NCBI GenBank assembly: GCA_900317125.1
Contig: ONFR01000003.1
Span: 124,001-188,000, forward strand
Reading direction: 5' to 3'
Length of the DNA stretch: 64,000 bases
DNA from: an uncultured Bacteroidales bacterium
GTDB lineage: Bacteria > Bacteroidota > Bacteroidia > Bacteroidales > P3
The notes under the pieces were generated by a model. That model was given only the letters and a program-made list of their open reading frames with translations. It was not told the DNA's origin and did not search any database. The translations under genes were made by a program, and so were the position numbers. Within the stretch, counting starts at the first letter, position 1. Each line of letters starts with the position of its first letter. This document shows positions 56,242 through 64,000 of the stretch, piece by piece.

Positions 56242-56266
56242 CTGTAGCGTAATATGGGTTGAGTTT

Positions 56267-57697
56267 TTATTCTACCACCAGTTTCTTGGTGATGTCGCCC
56301 AATGGGGTGTGAGCCACGACGAGGTAGAGGCCTCGCGGCCAGTCTTTGACGGAGAAGGCGGCAGTGTGGGAGTGCGGAGCCAGGGAGCTGTGCTTGATGC
56401 CGCCGTAGTGGTAGATGTCCACACAGGAGATGAAATAGTCGGAGTGGAGGGTGACGAATTCGGAGGCGGGGTTTGGGATGAGCCTAAGACGGTTGTCCAT
56501 ACCTGCGTTGGAGATGGATGAGTTTCGAGTCTGCCAGAAGACGGGGTCGCTCCATGTGCTGAAGCGGAGGGTGTCGAGTTCGCTACAGACGGTGCGGACA
56601 TAGGCCACCATGGAGGCACCGGAGAGGATGGTGTCGATGTATTGCCAACGGTTAGTGTTGCAGGTGACGAAGGTGCCGCTGTCGGGCGGGGTGCCTTCGG
56701 GGCCGTATGAGATTTGGTACTCGCTGTGATCCCGGTCGGGGTCCCAGCGGAGCATAATGGTGTCGCCGAACCGGCTCATAAGTCCGAAGCGTGTGACGGG
56801 TAGGCAGGCAGGTGTGTCAACGGTCCAGATGGTGTCGTATACTTTGATGAGCGGGAAAGCCATCCAGAAGTCCCTCGACTCAGTCGGAGCCCATTCGTTA
56901 AAGGGGAAATCAAGGGTATAGGCAGGATACAGGCAATTGGTGGAGTCCAGCCTCCAACGGATTTTTTTCTTCATATTGGGCATACGGCAATCGCCATCGA
57001 CAAACCTTCCAATCTGGGTCATTTGACCGTATTGTAATTCTGGATGGGATGGATATGGTTCATCATAGTTTGGGTTGAGCGACCATTCGTATAAGCCTTG
57101 AGCCCACTCAGCATAATTATATGATACACCAACATAGAAGGAATCCTCTACATGGATGGGTTTGTCGAAGAAGTGCTGATATTCAAACATCGTAGGGATC
57201 ATTACATCAAAATTGTACATGGGGTCGGTGCAAACATATCTGTTAGTACGTGTATCGCGACCGAGCCAGGTTCCATTGAACGAAGGGTTGAACACGTTGA
57301 TGGAGATTACCTCCTTTTGTTCGAAGGTGTCGGGAGAGGCATCGTAGAGGTACAGGAATTCTGCGGGGAAAAGGCCTTCGGATTCGTGTCCTTGACAGTG
57401 TGGCCCGCATTCTGTCCGTACCCAGATGGTCAGTCCCACGATGTCGGCTCCCCCTTCGATGTAGTTGTATTGCAGTAAGTCACCGTATATAGTATGTTCC
57501 CTTTCTGTCCCCGAGGAGTCGGGAATGTACATAGACAGAATAGAGTAGCCAGTATACATTGGGTTGCCCGAATCAACCCAAGCTTGGTAGTCAAATTGGA
57601 TGTATGGACGAATGACAGTGTCTATCCGTACATACCCTTGCGCCAGTGCCATACTGGACATAATTATCATTATTACTGTAGTGATAATTCTTTTCAT
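56267..57697 (-). CDS. secreted protein with type A T9SS C-terminal sorting domain
   Basis: 476 residues. Signal peptide MKRIITTVIMIIMSSMALAQ. The body has no family I recognise; a fibronectin III-like segment is suggested near residues 310-400 (MLRWDPDRDHSEYQISYGPEG, YIDTILSGASMVAYVRTVC). The last 80 residues are a Por-type sorting domain: RLIPNPASEFVTLHSD, VDIYHYGGIK, VKDWPRGLYLVVAHTPLG, KKLVVE. The protein should be exported by T9SS and attached to the surface or released. It pairs with the gene 17 nt upstream. Confidence 0.85.
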   Translation of the reverse strand: MKRIITTVIMIIMSSMALAQGYVRIDTVIRPYIQFDYQAWVDSGNPMYTGYSILSMYIPDSSGTEREHTIYGDLLQYNYIEGGADIVGLTIWVRTECGPHCQGHESEGLFPAEFLYLYDASPDTFEQKEVISINVFNPSFNGTWLGRDTRTNRYVCTDPMYNFDVMIPTMFEYQHFFDKPIHVEDSFYVGVSYNYAEWAQGLYEWSLNPNYDEPYPSHPELQYGQMTQIGRFVDGDCRMPNMKKKIRWRLDSTNCLYPAYTLDFPFNEWAPTESRDFWMAFPLIKVYDTIWTVDTPACLPVTRFGLMSRFGDTIMLRWDPDRDHSEYQISYGPEGTPPDSGTFVTCNTNRWQYIDTILSGASMVAYVRTVCSELDTLRFSTWSDPVFWQTRNSSISNAGMDNRLRLIPNPASEFVTLHSDYFISCVDIYHYGGIKHSSLAPHSHTAAFSVKDWPRGLYLVVAHTPLGDITKKLVVE

Positions 57698-57713
57698 ATT
57701 GGTTGTCTCCTTT

Positions 57714-59093
57714 CTAATGGTTGCATATTATTGTTGCAGGGGAATCATATACTGTAAATGAATATAATTGGGTTGATACCTCAGGAGAAAAAGTACAAAT
57801 GGATCTCTGGTATCTCTGCATAGTAGGTGTGGTTTTGATTCCTTTGACAATCTCGACGTTGGTGCAAAGGACAGAGGCGGAGGGGTTCTGTTCAACATGG
57901 ACACCAAGCATTCCCGACTTGGTTCCCGACAAGGTGTATCCGCCGTTTCTTAAGTCGTCCAATGAATGAAATCTGTATCCCGATATATATCGTGCCTCAT
58001 AAGTTCCGGCATAAAAGTTGGCCATGTCAATGCGGTAGAGGTAACTGCCGAATGTCCCGCTAGTGGAGTTGGTGATGTCGTTCAGTATCCATAGCTCTTT
58101 TGAGGAACGGTCGTATCGTATGTCCCTCATCTCGCAGGTGCTTGAAGAGGCTGTTGCGGGAGGGAATTCAAGGCTGTATAACAGCAAGGGGACTCCTGCC
58201 GAGATTTTGAATACTTTCACAGCCAGACCATCATCCTGAGAGGGTACATCGTAGTGGTAGGCCACGGCAAAGATGTCTTCTTCCAAAGCTGTGGACATGA
58301 CCTTTCCAGTAACCTTGTGGTCGGTAAAGAAATAGATATCGCTGCCTGGAGTCGGTGGCAGATTGGCATAGTTGGCTCCTTTGTCATGCACGACGAATTC
58401 AAGCCTGTTGTAGTAGCAATCCCTCGATACCAGTGCAATGTAGTTGTCGGTGGCAGTCAAGTCAGAGAACAGGTTGAAAGCGTCCTTGTTGTAGTGGAAG
58501 GTGTCGATTGACCATGCTAAGCCGGAGAAAAGGGCGTCGCCGTAACCCACGCGTCGGCATCCAATGCCGCTGGAGCCTGAACCCACTATTGAATCGTCGG
58601 CGATGTAAGCCACGCAGGTGGCCGACCCGCTTTGGAATGGGAAGATACGTTTGATTCCAGACACGTGGCAGTCAGGGAAAGTAAAATCTTGGCAGGTGCT
58701 GAATCCAATGTTGTTTATAATGAATGTCATAACATAGAACGTGCCACTGGCACCCATCAGGTCGTGGATGCTGAAACTGGCCAACAGTCCATGAGAAAAG
58801 GGTGTGCCAGGGATTTTGCCTCCGGCATAGACCATGTCTCCGAATATGCGAAAGTCGTTGATGATTACGAATGGTGGGATTTGTGCAGACCTAATCGTGG
58901 GAGATAGATTGTCGTGGTACGACACTGTTTGGTTCGAGCCTTGCCTGGAGTAAACGATATACTTGCCTTCGCGCCATTCCCTGACGATGGTGGTGTCAGC
59001 CGGGGTGGTCGGCATCTCCCAAATGCGGCTCTGGGCCAGCACTTCACTTGCCGACAGGAGCATTAAGATGATGATTAGTGTTTTGGTTTTCAT
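57714..59093 (-). CDS. secreted hypothetical protein, beta-propeller-like
   Basis: 459 residues with signal peptide MKTKTLIIILMLLSASEVLAQ. The body has recurrent beta-rich stretches with repeated Asp/Tyr/Ser (GDMVYAGGKIPG, ATDNYIALVSRD, EEDIFAVAYHYD, SSKELWILNDI), as in WD-like or other propeller proteins of Bacteroidales. It ends SPATIICNH without a clear T9SS domain, which is odd given its T9SS-tagged neighbour. Only 16 nt separate the two genes, so they likely work together. Confidence 0.7.
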   Translation of the reverse strand: MKTKTLIIILMLLSASEVLAQSRIWEMPTTPADTTIVREWREGKYIVYSRQGSNQTVSYHDNLSPTIRSAQIPPFVIINDFRIFGDMVYAGGKIPGTPFSHGLLASFSIHDLMGASGTFYVMTFIINNIGFSTCQDFTFPDCHVSGIKRIFPFQSGSATCVAYIADDSIVGSGSSGIGCRRVGYGDALFSGLAWSIDTFHYNKDAFNLFSDLTATDNYIALVSRDCYYNRLEFVVHDKGANYANLPPTPGSDIYFFTDHKVTGKVMSTALEEDIFAVAYHYDVPSQDDGLAVKVFKISAGVPLLLYSLEFPPATASSSTCEMRDIRYDRSSKELWILNDITNSTSGTFGSYLYRIDMANFYAGTYEARYISGYRFHSLDDLRNGGYTLSGTKSGMLGVHVEQNPSASVLCTNVEIVKGIKTTPTMQRYQRSICTFSPEVSTQLYSFTVYDSPATIICNH

Positions 59094-59130
59094 GGGATTG
59101 TAATATTAGTTGGATATTGGTTATATAATG

Positions 59131-59138
59131 CAAATATA
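59131..59138 (-). promoter_or_regulatory. Bacteroidota -7 box for the 59093/57697 gene pair
   Basis: Minus-strand TATATTTG, 38 nt before ATG 59093. Confidence 0.5.
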
Positions 59139-59301
59139 CACTTTTTTTTAAATATACAAGTTCTTTTGTATTTTGATATGAAAAGGAATATGTGGATTGT
59201 TGTAGGGAAAGGAGATGGCGTGCAGACAGAGGCTCATCTTTCTTGTTAGAATTGTTTTGGGTTTAACAATAAATCGTCCATGGCGACGTTAACCAAAAAA
59301 G

Positions 59302-59700
59302 ATGGAAATCATGATAAACGAGAAGTTTTCACTCCGCAAGAGGATAAAGAGCTTCGGCTATGCTTTTGCAGGCCTCAGGGTATTGTTCCGGGAGGAGCAT
59401 AACGCCCGTATTCATGCAGTGGCGGCAGTGTTGGCCGTAGGAGCAGGATTTGTGTTCGGCATCACACCGGGCGAGTGGACGGCGGTGGTGATAGTTATAG
59501 CCATGGTACTCGCGGCCGAGGCGGTGAATTCCGCCATTGAGCGGACGGCAGACTTCGTCAAGGCCGAGCGTGACGACCGCAAACGCGACATCAAAGACCT
59601 TGCCGCAGGGGCTGTGCTGTTGTGCGCCATAGGTGCCGCAGTGGTGGGTGTTATCGTCTTCCTGCCATATTTGATAACCTTTATAAATTCATTGATATGA
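59302..59700 (+). CDS. dgkA: diacylglycerol/undecaprenol kinase family protein
   Basis: 132 residues, three transmembrane helices. Phosphorylates diacylglycerol or undecaprenol with ATP. Active-site text: REEHNARIH near residue 31, AAEAVNSAIERTAD with E73, N76 and E80, and KRDIKDLAAGAVLL near 95-107. ATG 59302 or 59311 both possible. The next gene starts in the stop codon (ATGA). Confidence 0.9.
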   Translation: MEIMINEKFSLRKRIKSFGYAFAGLRVLFREEHNARIHAVAAVLAVGAGFVFGITPGEWTAVVIVIAMVLAAEAVNSAIERTADFVKAERDDRKRDIKDLAAGAVLLCAIGAAVVGVIVFLPYLITFINSLI

Positions 59701-60707
59701 AGAAATTGCTATTCTATTCGGTGCTTTGCACAGTGATGCTTTGGGGCTGTGTACAGAAAACGCCGACTGACATGTTGGCTGCATTTTACAGTGACTATCT
59801 TGCCCTGTCCTGTGGGGATGGGGTATCCGACTACGGACGGGTGCAGGAGTGTCTGAAGAATTATTTGTCGCCACGTGTGGCAGACGAGTTGGAGCAGCGT
59901 CGGGATGCGGAGCGTGAGGACTGGCTGGACTACGATATCTTTATCCAAGGGCAGGATTGTTGGCCGGGTATCCGCGCTGAGAAAATCACCCAAGTGGAGG
60001 GGACGGATTGGTACGATGTGGTGGTGGCACAGCCCGATAACATCAACCACGACAGTATTGTCAATCGCGAGCATGTCTTTTTCTATGTAGAGAAGGGGGA
60101 TGATGGCTGGAGAATAGGCGCAGTGGACGACCGCCATAACCGCATAGGGTCCGCACCCCGCAACGAGGAGGCGGCACTGAAACGCCACCAATGGAAACTT
60201 CTGCTGGAAGAGGGTGTCCGCTGGGAGACACAATATGCCGACGAGATGACACGCCTGCTGGAACGTGAGGCAGCATACAATATCCGCCTGAACGATGCAG
60301 CACAGCGTTTGAATGGCGGTATGGACTTGGACGATGATGAGTTAATCGCCCTGCTCCCCGATACACGGGACAGGTATATGGTATTCTGGCATGTAGGAGA
60401 ATGGCCTTTGGACAATTCCGAGGGCAGACAGAAGTCCCGTCCCGAGATAATCGACTCTGTTGTAGTCAGCCGTGCGGCTGAGGGTTGCAAACCGCTTATG
60501 CACCGCTATGTCGCCATGCTGGAATGGGCTGATGGATGGCCTGGCGAATACATCTACGAGGGAGTCAGCTATTTGCGCCATTGTCACCCCGCCGAGGTGG
60601 ATGCTGCACTCGACAGCCTTTTCCCCGACAGCGACTGGCAGAAGGAGGAGATACAAGACCATCAGGAGTGGTTTGAAAATAATTCCACCAACAAGAGGTG
60701 GAAGTAA
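59697..60707 (+). CDS. hypothetical lipoprotein with a DUF3828-like domain
   Basis: 336 residues from ATG 59697, which overlaps the dgkA stop. Lipoprotein signal MKKLLFYSVLCTVMLWGC (Cys18). Residues 25-150 resemble DUF3828-like lipoproteins (FYSDYLALSCGDG, LKNYLSPRVADELEQ, YDIFIQGQDCWPG, then a WYDVVVAQPDN strand). The acidic C-terminal half (YIYEGVSYLRHCHPAEVDAAL) is not recognised. Role unknown. Confidence 0.7.
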   Translation: MKKLLFYSVLCTVMLWGCVQKTPTDMLAAFYSDYLALSCGDGVSDYGRVQECLKNYLSPRVADELEQRRDAEREDWLDYDIFIQGQDCWPGIRAEKITQVEGTDWYDVVVAQPDNINHDSIVNREHVFFYVEKGDDGWRIGAVDDRHNRIGSAPRNEEAALKRHQWKLLLEEGVRWETQYADEMTRLLEREAAYNIRLNDAAQRLNGGMDLDDDELIALLPDTRDRYMVFWHVGEWPLDNSEGRQKSRPEIIDSVVVSRAAEGCKPLMHRYVAMLEWADGWPGEYIYEGVSYLRHCHPAEVDAALDSLFPDSDWQKEEIQDHQEWFENNSTNKRWK

Positions 60708-60729
60708 AATAAATAATTCCCTAGTGTTT

Positions 60730-62085
60730 CTACCGTGTCAGTTTGCGGTTTATCCAAACGGCGAAGGGGATGGTGAGCAGGAATGTGCAGAGGTCTGCGG
60801 TGGCTTGAGCCATCTCGACACCGTGGATGCCGAGGAAATGGGGCAGGATAAGGACTGCCGGAATGAAAAAGAGTCCCTGCCGGGCGATAGACAGGAGTGT
60901 GGCGGGGAGGGTTAGCCGGATGTTTTGGAAGAGCATGCCAGTAGTGGTGGCCAGTGTGCAGAGCGGAAAAATGATGCATTGCCACCGCAGGGCGTTGGCG
61001 CCGATGTCAATCAGCATGGGGTCTTCGCTACGGAAGAGGGCGATAATCTGCGGAGCGAAGAGATAGCCCAATGCCGAGAGGAGGGTAAGCATGGCTGTGG
61101 AGACCCCGAGTGTGAAAAGGTACGCCTGGCGAACGCGGCGGTAGAGCTTGGCGCCATAGTTGAAGCCGCATACGGGCTGGAATCCCTGCGTGAATCCCAA
61201 GATAAGCGAGAAGGCGAACATGGTTGTTCGAGACACGACTGCAAAGGCCGCCACCGACGATGCCTCCTGCCCCACAGGAGCGTAACGGGCAGCGGCATAG
61301 TTGAGCATCACCGCCGAGGCGCAGTTGAATGCTTGCCTGAAGAGCGACGGGAGTCCTCCGGCAATGATTTCGCGGTAGCAGGCCCACGAGGGTTTGAAGT
61401 TCCCGAAACGGATATGGACAGAGTCGCCGCGCATGGTGCCGCGCAGCAACAGACACCATGCAAACAGTTGGCTGACGGCGGTGGCTACCGAGGCACCGGT
61501 AACCCCCATGTCGAGCGCAAAGATTAGAATGGGGTCGAGGATGATATTCAGGATGGCGCCGCTGACGATGCCTATCATGCCGAAACGGGCATTGCCCTGC
61601 AGGCGCAGCTGGTTGTTGAGTGTGAGGGCCGACATCATGAACGGCGATGCCAGCAGGATGTACCGTAGGTAGTTGCACGCATGGGGGACGACTTGGGGAG
61701 GTGCGCCGAGCAGCACAACAAGTTGTGGCAACAGCGGCAGGCCGACAAGTGCAGACATTAGTCCCACGATAAGCGGCGAAAAGAACCCTACCGCGGCCAT
61801 GATGCTGGCATCGGAATAGTTGCGTCCACCAAGGGCACGCGAGATGTGGTTGCCGGAACCGTGACCGAAGAAGAACCCCACAGCCTGGATGAAAGTCATG
61901 TAGGCAAAGGCAATGCCGATACCCGCAGTGGCCTCGGTCGAGAGCCTGCCGACGAAAGCGGCGTCCACCACATTGTACAATGCCGTCACCACCATGCTGA
62001 TCATCGACGGAATAGCAAGACGGAACACCAGTCGGGGAACTGGCGTTTCGGTCATTTCGCGGCGCTTGCTATCCAAATCGGCCAT
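60730..62085 (-). CDS. MATE family efflux transporter
   Basis: 451 residues from ATG 62085; the in-frame extension to 62169 is just translated intergenic repeat. Twelve hydrophobic helices in two homologous halves: VTALYNVVDAAFVGRLSTEA and GIVSGAILNIILDPILIFAL in the first, SVAAFAVVSRTTMFAFSLILGFTQGFQPVCGFNYGA in the second. Exports cationic drugs or metabolites in exchange for Na+ or H+. Confidence 0.9.
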   Translation of the reverse strand: MADLDSKRREMTETPVPRLVFRLAIPSMISMVVTALYNVVDAAFVGRLSTEATAGIGIAFAYMTFIQAVGFFFGHGSGNHISRALGGRNYSDASIMAAVGFFSPLIVGLMSALVGLPLLPQLVVLLGAPPQVVPHACNYLRYILLASPFMMSALTLNNQLRLQGNARFGMIGIVSGAILNIILDPILIFALDMGVTGASVATAVSQLFAWCLLLRGTMRGDSVHIRFGNFKPSWACYREIIAGGLPSLFRQAFNCASAVMLNYAAARYAPVGQEASSVAAFAVVSRTTMFAFSLILGFTQGFQPVCGFNYGAKLYRRVRQAYLFTLGVSTAMLTLLSALGYLFAPQIIALFRSEDPMLIDIGANALRWQCIIFPLCTLATTTGMLFQNIRLTLPATLLSIARQGLFFIPAVLILPHFLGIHGVEMAQATADLCTFLLTIPFAVWINRKLTR

Positions 62086-62330
62086 GGAGAGATTGAAAAT
62101 TGAAAAATGAAAGTTGAAAATTGAAACCTTGCAGGGGACAGGTAAATCATATTCCCCCAGTAATACCATTTTTCGCCAGGGGGCTTCTTTTAATCACCCC
62201 CTTGAAGGTGAGATATGAATAACACCGTAATCAGGGCGGTGATTGTCTGAGGCAACGGAGTACGTCCCGACAGGGAGGCGACATAAGTACTGATAAGTAT
62301 AACCTGCCACCATGGATTCGCTAAAAAATA
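62086..62330. other. gap with short purine-rich repeats
   Basis: 62090-62128 holds repeated TTGAAAAT/TGAAAGT units just before the MATE start. The rest shows no gene, tRNA or recognised riboswitch. Confidence 0.45.
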
Positions 62331-62393
62331 AAAAGTGAAAAGTGAAACCTCACAGGGGTGGATATTACCCCTATCATTTCACTTTTCACTTTT
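62331..62393. terminator. repeat-built hairpin after the C69 dipeptidase gene
   Basis: AAAAGTGAAAAGTGAAA (62331-62347) pairs perfectly with TTTCACTTTTCACTTTT (62377-62393); AGGGGT/ACCCCT forms an inner stem. Direct repeats of AAAAGTG build both arms. Confidence 0.65.
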
Positions 62394-62408
62394 CACATTT
62401 CACTTTAC

Positions 62409-64000
62409 TTAGAATCCCATGCCGAACATGTTCCAGTATTTGGCTTCGAGTTGGCTCCAGGCAAAGGAGGTGTTCTCGTACTGGTCGCGGGTGAAGCCGT
62501 TGAGGGTGGCACGCATGTCGTCGATACGGCCGAGGCGGTCGAGACGGGTGGCCTCGCGCTCGATGGCTTCGAGGCTGTTGAAGACGTTATCCTCCAGACG
62601 TTGCAGCTCCTTGTTCATCGAGCCTTTGGTACGCTGCCAAGCCACGGTGGCCAGCTTGTTGGCACGACGGTATTTCCACAGGATGGCATCGGGGTTGTAT
62701 TCTTTCTGGCCGCAGATGCTGTAGGGCTGGGGCAGTTCGCTGCCACCGCAGAAGATGGGGACGCGAGGCGACTGGCCAGGGTTGTCGACGGACATCCAGC
62801 AGATGCCGCCCACGCAGTCGGGCATCCAGTCGCGCAACTGGGAGACAAACGAATAGGAGCACCAAGCCACGCTAACCGTGCGGCGGAATTCAATCGTGCC
62901 GGGGGCAATGGTGTTGAGGGTGCGCTGCATGGCCGAGCTGAGCCATGGGTTGGCGATGGGGCTGATGATGGTGTCGGTATGCTCTTTTCCGTTCTTGTCT
63001 TTCTGGGTGACAGGCATACGCACATTTTTGCACATGTCCATATCGGTGCCTTCGTAGGTGCTGCGCAGCAGCTCCATCACCTTGCGTACATCCACGTTGC
63101 GGTCGGGACGGACGGAGAAAGGCAGCTCGGTGGTGTCCATGGTCAGTTCCATCGAGGGGGCCAGGGCGTTGAGGATGAAATATTCGCGTTCGCGGAAGTT
63201 CTTGCCGTTGGCGTAACTGCTGTTGAAGGCTTTCCAGAAGATAAATTCACCCTTGCCGTCCCACAGGCCATAACGGCGGGCGACAGCCTCGATATTGTCC
63301 GAGCACATGAAGTATTCGGTGTTGGCACGTTGCAGCCGACCGATGCGGGGGATGTTGCAGCTGACGCCCACATGGTCGTCCGGGATGCGTTGAGCAGCCC
63401 ACACGCCACCGATGTTGTCCTTGCCTTCGCCCAGAATCTCCATCTGCCACACCTCTTTGGGGTCGGCAATAGTAATGCACTCGCCACCGTCGGCATAGCC
63501 GTAGACCTTCACCAGGCCGCCAATCAGGCGGATGGCCTCGCGGGCGGTGGTGCAGCGTTGCAGGGCTACACGTTCCAGCTCCTCGATAAGGAACATACCG
63601 GCGGGATTGCGCAGGGTGTCGGGACCACCGAACGTGCTCTCGCCGATGGACAACTGATGCTCATTGAGACAGGGGTATGCCGTGTTGAGGTAGGCATAGG
63701 TGTGTGCAGCTTCGGGGATGGCACCCACAAGCTTCACGCCGGTAGTGTCACCAAGGAACGTGGTGTGCAACGTACCTTTGTACACGGGGTGAACGGTTCC
63801 GGGTTCATGGTCGGCGGCGGGTTCCATGTGCATCCAGGTGCGGTAGCGACCGTCGCAGGTGTGCGACGTGATGACGCTGCCGTCGCGTGAAGCACGTTTG
63901 CCCACCATGATGCTGGTGCAGCTCTGCCCGTCAAACTCGGGTTGGCTCAGCTCCTGACCTGTCGTTGCGAAGGCCAGGGCAGTCAAGACAATCGTAAATA
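62409..64000 (-). CDS. C69 family dipeptidase (5' end outside window)
   Basis: About 530 codons visible. The right edge cuts the signal peptide (FTIVLTALAFATTGQE), so the start lies outside; a TTG at 63986 is inside the signal. Mature N-terminus SCTSIMVGKRASRDGSVI carries the catalytic nucleophile Cys of peptidase family C69 (PepD-like), which cleaves dipeptides. Other family text: EHQLSIGESTFGGPD, TAREAIRLIGGLVKVYGYADGGECITIAD, and WQRTKGSMNKELQ. In related organisms it acts in periplasm or at the surface in peptide use. Confidence 0.88.
   Translation of the reverse strand, partial: FTIVLTALAFATTGQELSQPEFDGQSCTSIMVGKRASRDGSVITSHTCDGRYRTWMHMEPAADHEPGTVHPVYKGTLHTTFLGDTTGVKLVGAIPEAAHTYAYLNTAYPCLNEHQLSIGESTFGGPDTLRNPAGMFLIEELERVALQRCTTAREAIRLIGGLVKVYGYADGGECITIADPKEVWQMEILGEGKDNIGGVWAAQRIPDDHVGVSCNIPRIGRLQRANTEYFMCSDNIEAVARRYGLWDGKGEFIFWKAFNSSYANGKNFREREYFILNALAPSMELTMDTTELPFSVRPDRNVDVRKVMELLRSTYEGTDMDMCKNVRMPVTQKDKNGKEHTDTIISPIANPWLSSAMQRTLNTIAPGTIEFRRTVSVAWCSYSFVSQLRDWMPDCVGGICWMSVDNPGQSPRVPIFCGGSELPQPYSICGQKEYNPDAILWKYRRANKLATVAWQRTKGSMNKELQRLEDNVFNSLEAIEREATRLDRLGRIDDMRATLNGFTRDQYENTSFAWSQLEAKYWNMFGMGF

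Noticed and set aside
62358..63890. 510-codon plus-strand frame
   Set aside because: Antisense to the C69 dipeptidase gene, which has its catalytic motif.

Overview
The window is a stretch of a Bacteroidota genome, most likely Bacteroidales. Reasons: several genes are preceded by the phylum's -7 promoter box TAnnTTTG (upstream of ruvC, nadE, secA, glnS, prs and others) with A/T-rich leaders and no Shine-Dalgarno sequence; two proteins carry type IX secretion system (T9SS) sorting domains (type A and type B); and many families are typical of this phylum (DUF4831, DUF4810/DUF799, Porphyromonas-type deiminase, NadE with an N-terminal nitrilase domain, PIF1-HRDC helicase). No rRNA, phage, plasmid or CRISPR locus was seen. 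It reads as chromosome with one large accessory surface-protein locus.

Layout. 1-3.2 kb: 3' part-missing secreted arginine/agmatine deiminase-like gene, a broken beta-keto acid cleavage enzyme gene, and ruvC divergent from it. 3.3-9.9 kb: sodium symporter, transglutaminase-like lipoprotein, MFS transporter, DUF2461, SDR, small barrel protein. 9.9-17.5 kb: housekeeping genes (nadE with a degenerate glutaminase domain, PIF1-type helicase, VanX-like dipeptidase, era, rplY, prs), then tRNA-Leu(CAA). 18-19.7 kb: small lipoprotein, a 5'-truncated gene and about 600 bp of non-coding DNA with nested inverted repeats. 19.7-24.2 kb: a YD-repeat-like secreted protein, an SSS symporter, DUF4831, RNase Z. 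24.2-28 kb: a tight five-gene minus-strand operon (DUF4810, DUF799, comB, PAP2, trmO), preceded by the RNase P RNA gene.

28.6-39.3 kb is the most striking locus: one roughly 10.7-kb minus-strand gene for a giant surface protein with a signal peptide, a CSLREA/Pmp-like beta-helix head, 29 copies of a ~99-residue disulfide-type double repeat, and a type B T9SS/gliding C-terminal domain. The array is AT-rich compared with its ends, almost free of Lys, Arg and Met, and full of D-T-L/D-T-A motifs that fit the Bacteroidota O-glycosylation sequon. It is interrupted by six truncated half-units; four shift the reading frame, and the six fall into three pairs that share the same breakpoint on one side. 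That pattern suggests repeat mis-assembly or recombination.

39.3-53.5 kb: lipoprotein, ferredoxin-type aldo-keto reductase, secA, a Cys/Met PLP enzyme, and a compact glnS-GT39-pheT-hypothetical-rluB-rsmI-like operon. 53.9-59.1 kb is a cell-surface cluster: two tandem beta-barrel paralogues, an LEA14-like lipoprotein, a T9SS type A protein and a secreted companion. 59.3-64 kb: dgkA, a DUF3828-like lipoprotein, a MATE exporter and a C69 dipeptidase that runs off the right edge.
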